NCBI GenBank assembly: GCA_032821775.1
Contig: JAVLRN010000004.1
Span: 3,224,001 to 3,288,000, forward strand
Source: Sanguinoderma infundibulare
Taxonomy: Eukaryota; Basidiomycota; Agaricomycetes; Polyporales; Polyporaceae
Reading direction: 5' to 3'
DNA length: 64,000 nucleotides
Every line of letters starts with the position of its first letter. The first letter of the stretch is position 1. The notes below the pieces were generated by a model. It was not told the origin of the DNA. It saw only the letters and a program-made list of their open reading frames with translations, and did not search any database. Below, piece by piece: positions 59,617 to 64,000 of this stretch. The translations under genes and the position numbers were made by a program.

Positions 59617-60243
59617 GCCTCTGAACCTCTTCCTTCCTTCCACGTGCTCCGCCATTCGTCCATAACATTGTCCATCACGGCAAATCGTTTTTACTCCATC
59701 CTATGCTTAGCTTACTTTAGTACCTTCTAATGGCTGTTATTGCTGTTCTAACGATCTCTTACCGAAGCCTCTGGACCTGAACTACGGAATAAGATGCACT
59801 ACGGTCGAATATGAGTGTAACGAATCTCGTCGTAGGGAAAGATGCTGGTGAGTCGACCGATAGCGGCGGAAATAATTGAACCGGGTGGACGCGCACGAGG
59901 GTTCAGGTTCCCTGACTGTACCGCTCCCTGCACCTAGTTATGCTCCGCCCTCCAATGTTTCAATATTTTCTTGCGGATATAGATGAGACCCATCAAACGG
60001 GCACTGGTGGAAATATCATAGCTAAATCGATCGGCATGCCAGCCATCCCCTTTCCCAAGCAACTGAGGACTAATACGGCGTTCGAGAAATTCTGAATCAC
60101 GTTATGACTCGGATATAATGCATGTAGCAGAACTCCGCACTATTTACTGGGATATTCCGCCGCTGTCCAATACTTACTGATAAACGAAGCACCGCGCAAG
60201 CAGCATTAGCATAGAGAGTTCCTCAGAACACGACCTTCGGAGA
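59617..60243. other. Convergent 3' intergenic region
   Basis: 3' flanks of AA9 (+) and the F-box/LRR gene (-). No gene recognised. Confidence 0.5.
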
Positions 60244-62072
60244 TCACATGCACTCCAAACACCAAGCCGGAGGCCCCGTCACAACCGCCCCATCTCCCTG
60301 CACGACAAATCGCTCTGGCCGGAACGCAGACGCGACAAGAGGGAACACTCTCCCCACAAACTCCGACACCTTCTCGACCAAGTCCGTCCGGCCAACGGGA
60401 AGCAGCACCTGCGGAATGACGAGCGTTGTCAAACCATGCGGTTCGGGCTCGCCGTGCGGGTGCTCGGCCCCTGTCGCGAGGGCCTCCGAGTCCTCCGCGA
60501 CCTCCATGGCCGACAGATGGAGTGTGCGAAGCCGCGGACAGTTGTGCGCAAAGTGTGCGATCGCGTCGAGTGGAACGTTCAGAGGGCGTAGCTCACGCTG
60601 GCTACCGTCACGGGTGCTGCCTGGATGGTCGAGATACAAGAAGCTCGAGGTGCGCAGATGGAACGTCTCAAGGGCGGGCCAGGACTCCGCGATGGTGAGG
60701 AGGTCCGAAGAGGTACATGTGAGGTCGAAGTATATGGGGATCACGAGCGTGACATCGCGGAGGCCAGAGAGGGAGAGAAGGGGACGGACGACATCCCGCA
60801 GGCGCCCCTCGAAGGTGTCCTTCACCATGGCGGGCATTCGAATGACGCAGCCCGAGGGGGACGGGATGTCACCACTCGTCGCGGACACGGAGAGGCTGGA
60901 GATTGACACGTGCCTGGAGGCGATGGCACGAAAACACTTGGTTGCGTCTGTGGCAAGTTCGGCAGCGGGATCGCCGTAGTGCCAGCCCGTCACGGAGAGC
61001 GTGTGCATCGACGGCAGACGCACGTTGTCGAGAAGCATGCCGATGTTTAACCAGGTACCTCCCACGACGAGTGTGGTAATTGACTCAAACGACAGCTTGA
61101 GGGTGTGGAAGTCGGCGGTCCGGGCAAGTGAGATCGACAAGTACTGGAGAGCAGGTAGCTCCACCAGTAGGCGAAGGTCATCGGGATGTAGTTGGAGCAT
61201 GACTTCAAGGTGTTTGATGCGGGAGCAATGTTGTCGGAGAGATGAACCAAGGCGAGTGGGACGTAGTACAAGACGAAGATTCTTTATCTCGGGGGCGGAG
61301 AGAAAGCACTGAGCGAATACGCGGCACTGCTCCTCATCGGGCCAAGGATAAGTTCCGCCATCGAGATTGAAGTTGAGATTGCATACGGACGGGGATATGA
61401 GCGCAAGGGCACCTGGACAGAGCTCCCGCCTTGAGATATGGCAGAAGGCGATGGAGGATAGCATCGGCAAGATTGGCGCGCCACTTAGGGCGGATCGTAG
61501 CTCTTCCCAGAACCCGCACCACGCAGGGCTATCGAAAGCGAACAGGGTGATGGCTCGTACGCATGAAGCGTACTCGACAAAGCGGGGCCAGCCAGGATGT
61601 CTACGAGGATCGCTATCGTTCTGCAAGAACTGTCCAAGTGCTTAAAGTGAGCAGGTAATTCCTGTTCCCGAAGGCAGCGGACACTTACATATCTGATGTC
61701 ATATCCCCTCCAACGCCGCTCGTACGCCTCCACGAGGTGTGGCAGCCGGTAACCCCCTCCGCCTTGGTTAGGCAATCGGTAACGTCCGGGTTTATCCCTT
61801 GCATCTGAATCTTCTGGTTTGAGTTCTCTGGCGGCGATCCCAATTGCACAAAGAAGATCGGCAAGAGGCTGATCATCGGGTAGTCGCCTCCACAAGACCT
61901 TTAGGGCCGGGTCGGTGAACCGCCGGCACGCCCTGGCGGACAGGGCAAGGGAACGGCGACACTGCTGCACTTCGTTGTACGGCGATTGGTAGGCTGGGTC
62001 GAGGTAGGAAAAGACATGGTGAAGGATGTCCTGGACGTCGGGTAAGGAGGGAGTCGTCGTAACACTGGACAT
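60244..62072 (-). CDS. F-box/LRR-like protein, second intact family member
   Basis: Two exons with one short intron (about 61630-61688, or ending 61621 by an alternative acceptor) give about 586-589 residues. The F-box-like start is SLPDVQDILHHVFSYLDPAYQ, followed by LALSARACRRFTDPALKVLWRRLPDD, the same layout as the gene at 14965-16593. The body has Leu-rich segments (IKNLRLVLRP, LQYLSISLARTAD, MHTLSVTGWH, LRDVTLVIPIYF, LETFHLRTSS, LRTLHLSAME). The conserved pattern exon2-PGWPRFVEYASCVR parallels GWKRFKEYSRLVR in the paralogue. By domain it would be a substrate receptor for SCF ubiquitin ligase. The Met at 62072 was chosen because the next upstream in-frame start is TTG. Confidence 0.77.
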
Positions 62073-62616
62073 CGTGGTTCGTGAGTGAACATCCAACGCC
62101 CGCGCGGTGCTGGTGAGAACTTTCGGAGGCTGTAAGGTGTTTTGACGGCATCACTGCTGTACATACTACGGTAGTCAGGGACGTCCATCTGACGCTGAAA
62201 AACACCCGTCGTCTGAAAACCACATACCATGCTGTGAGTTAACGTAGACTTCGATATACCCCACAGTATTCACGGTGGTGTTTGCGATGCTAACGTGTCG
62301 AGCGAATTTTGTTTGGATTCGGCGGAGGCGGAACTGCTCAGCACGCGTGCTCGGAGGCGGAGAAAAACGGAGTGCATAGAATATAGACTCCGACGACCTC
62401 CGCTTGCCCGATAGAAGAAATCCAGGGCCGCATGTCTCCTCCATGATCAGTTGCTTCCAGCCCAGCATACCTACAGGTACGTCCTTTGTAGCACCGAGTA
62501 TGTTTCATGGATGTGTGAGTTGAACATAACGCCCAGACAACGGTAAATTTAAATTCCTGTTAGCTTGGCCCCATTGGGTTGCATGGCGGGGTCAGCGCGC
62601 TCTTTTTGCCGACGTT
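62073..62616. other. Head-to-head spacer between two F-box/LRR copies
   Basis: Divergent spacer between the intact gene (-) and the pseudogene (+). It contains no ATG in frame with the pseudogene's conserved start. Confidence 0.5.
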
Positions 62617-64000
62617 TTGGATGTAGTGCATTACATTGTCTCCCATCTAGATTCTGGAGAACAATATCATCTAAATGATGCGCTTCTCTGTCGCCGAACG
62701 CTGATACATGCGGCGGTCACTAGCAAGGTCTTCACCAGGCCGGCTCTATCTCTTCTTTGGAAACGGCTACCAGACGACGCCCCTCTGCTCTCCCTACTCC
62801 AGAACCTTGGGATATTCGACGGGCTGGCATCGTCAGAAGATGGTGTCAACATTGGTATCCCCATGGCAACTGTGCCTTATGCAAGTCTCTTCCTCATTCG
62901 CATGTCTCATGAATGTCCTATCATAGGCGTTGTGTACTCCGGGGGATCCCCGTGTCCACCAGAACTGGCACCGCTTCAAAGACTACGCTTCGTATGTGCG
63001 CAGCATTTCCCTAATCATCTATGACGAGCCACCAGAAAATTCTATCTGGTATAAGATTTCGTCGAATTTGAAGGGTACGGCCATACTTCCTTCATTGAAC
63101 TCGATCACCCTCCGATGTAGCGTCCTCTCTCAGATCGAACATCTTTCCAGCACTTATCCCTCTCCTCTCCTCCTCCTTTCGCCTTCGATCCACCATCTAT
63201 GCATATCCCTTTTCAACGCCGCCCTGGCTAATGATGCGGACCTCTTCCGACCTATATTCGCTCGGTGCTTCAATTCAATCCCTGGCCTTCGAGTCTTGCG
63301 CTTGATAACGTACTCGTTCAACGTCGATTTGTCGATTTTGCCTACCTCCTGTCCCCATCTGCGCAGCGTCCATAGCCCGGCCCGGTCCGCCATATACGAC
63401 TCCGACGACCTACAAGGACTCGCACGTCTCGAATATCTGCAGAATCTGTTCATCAACTTGCGTCTCTCCCACCCCGTGCCTGACTTGACATTCGCGTCAC
63501 TGGAAACGTTGACTATTTCAGCACCTTGGCAGGACCTCGACGGCATGTTCAGGAAGGCGCGATTCCCCCGACTTCGTTCACTCACTATCATTGCCACCAA
63601 TCCACAGTGCCTTCTGTACGACGCGCTCGTCCAGGACGCAATTCGGTGTCTCAAATCTATGGGTACGACACTCCAAGGCCTCACGTACCTTTTCCTGTCC
63701 TGTTTCCATCCCAAACCCGGCCAGAGACCGGTAAACCTTGCGCCCGCAACTGCCGCCACGCACCGGACATTCCGAGAGGTGGTCGAACCGCTTCTTTCCC
63801 TGGACACGCTCCGCAACGTCGGCCTCGTGTTGCCCTACATCACCCTCAACTACATCTCCGACGACATGCGCGCGCTCGCGCAATTCTAGCCATACCTTGA
63901 GGAGCGCCACCCCGTCGTAGCCCAGGACTTGACCCGAACGCCGCGTGCTGGAGTCGAGTCGAATTCGACGCTCTCGATGAGGCGCCGGGAGATGTCACGT
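62617..64000 (+). pseudogene. F-box/LRR-like family member, inactivated, continues past the window
   Basis: Exon 1 reads LDVVHYIVSHLDSGEQYH to LSLLWKRLPDDAPLLSLLQNLGI, like its relatives, but begins at a TTG codon with no in-frame ATG upstream. Exon 2 (LCTPGDPRVHQNWHRFKDYASYVRSISL onward) is long and open. The donor after VNI is GGTATC in a phase that does not match exon 2. At 63887-63889 TAG stands where relatives have the conserved Trp (ALAQF-stop-PYLEE versus ADAWPDLE). Sequence similarity continues after the stop. I infer a recently dead copy arranged head to head with the gene at 60244-62072. Confidence 0.7.

Overview
The window reads as nuclear DNA of a wood-decay or saprotrophic basidiomycete, probably a polypore-like Agaricomycete. 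Genes are dense and split by many 45-80 nt GT-AG introns (a few GC-AG). Coding exons are GC-rich, and there are TATA boxes about 50-85 bp upstream of many start codons. The gene content fits plant-biomass turnover: an AA9 lytic polysaccharide monooxygenase, a GPI-anchored GH79 glycosidase, a secreted bicupin oxalate decarboxylase, expanded cytochrome P450s, two Old Yellow Enzymes and several F-box/LRR proteins. There are no bacterial operons, CRISPR arrays or phage genes.

Left block (1-10.1 kb, all minus strand). A decayed BAG-domain gene fragment is interrupted by a 661-bp MITE-like element. It is followed by two tandem, apparently intact P450 genes (family A, copies 1 and 2) and a dead P450 of a second family (B). 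Right block (48.3-58.0 kb, all plus strand). This carries an intact BAG-domain gene, an intact P450-B and an intact P450-A. The segment P450-B, intergenic DNA, P450-A is present in both blocks in opposite orientation, so arms of about 5.5 kb face each other across about 42 kb.

Middle block. In order: a short hairpin repeat (11 kb); the GH79-like gene (+); an F-box/LRR gene (-) followed by two decayed relatives (17.5-19.7 kb); oxalate decarboxylase (-); eEF1B-gamma (+); a weak ORF (26.5 kb); pieces of an HNH-nuclease-like gene on either side of a broken short-chain dehydrogenase (28-30.6 kb); the ankyrin-DHHC palmitoyltransferase AKR1 (+); a long stretch with little recognisable content (33.7-37.7 kb); an intron-containing tRNA-Ala(AGC); two divergently oriented OYE genes (38-39.5 kb minus, 46.2-47.7 kb plus); a Kre9/Knh1-like GPI protein; and a TPR/F-box/LRR protein with a polyQ tract. 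Right of the second P450 block lie AA9 (+), an intact F-box/LRR gene (-) and a further F-box/LRR pseudogene (+) that runs off the window.

How it works together. Conserved housekeeping genes (eEF1B-gamma, AKR1, tRNA-Ala) sit among fast-evolving multigene families (P450, F-box/LRR, OYE) that have been duplicated, inverted and partly killed. The secreted enzymes (AA9, GH79, oxalate decarboxylase) would act on plant cell wall and oxalate outside the cell. The P450s and OYEs would act on small hydrophobic or electrophilic compounds inside. No synthase backbone gene is present, so this is not a classic secondary-metabolite cluster. I found no convincing previously undescribed system. The best signals are structural: the inverted segmental duplication, the MITE insertion with a directly demonstrable TA target-site duplication, and the birth and death of P450 and F-box genes.
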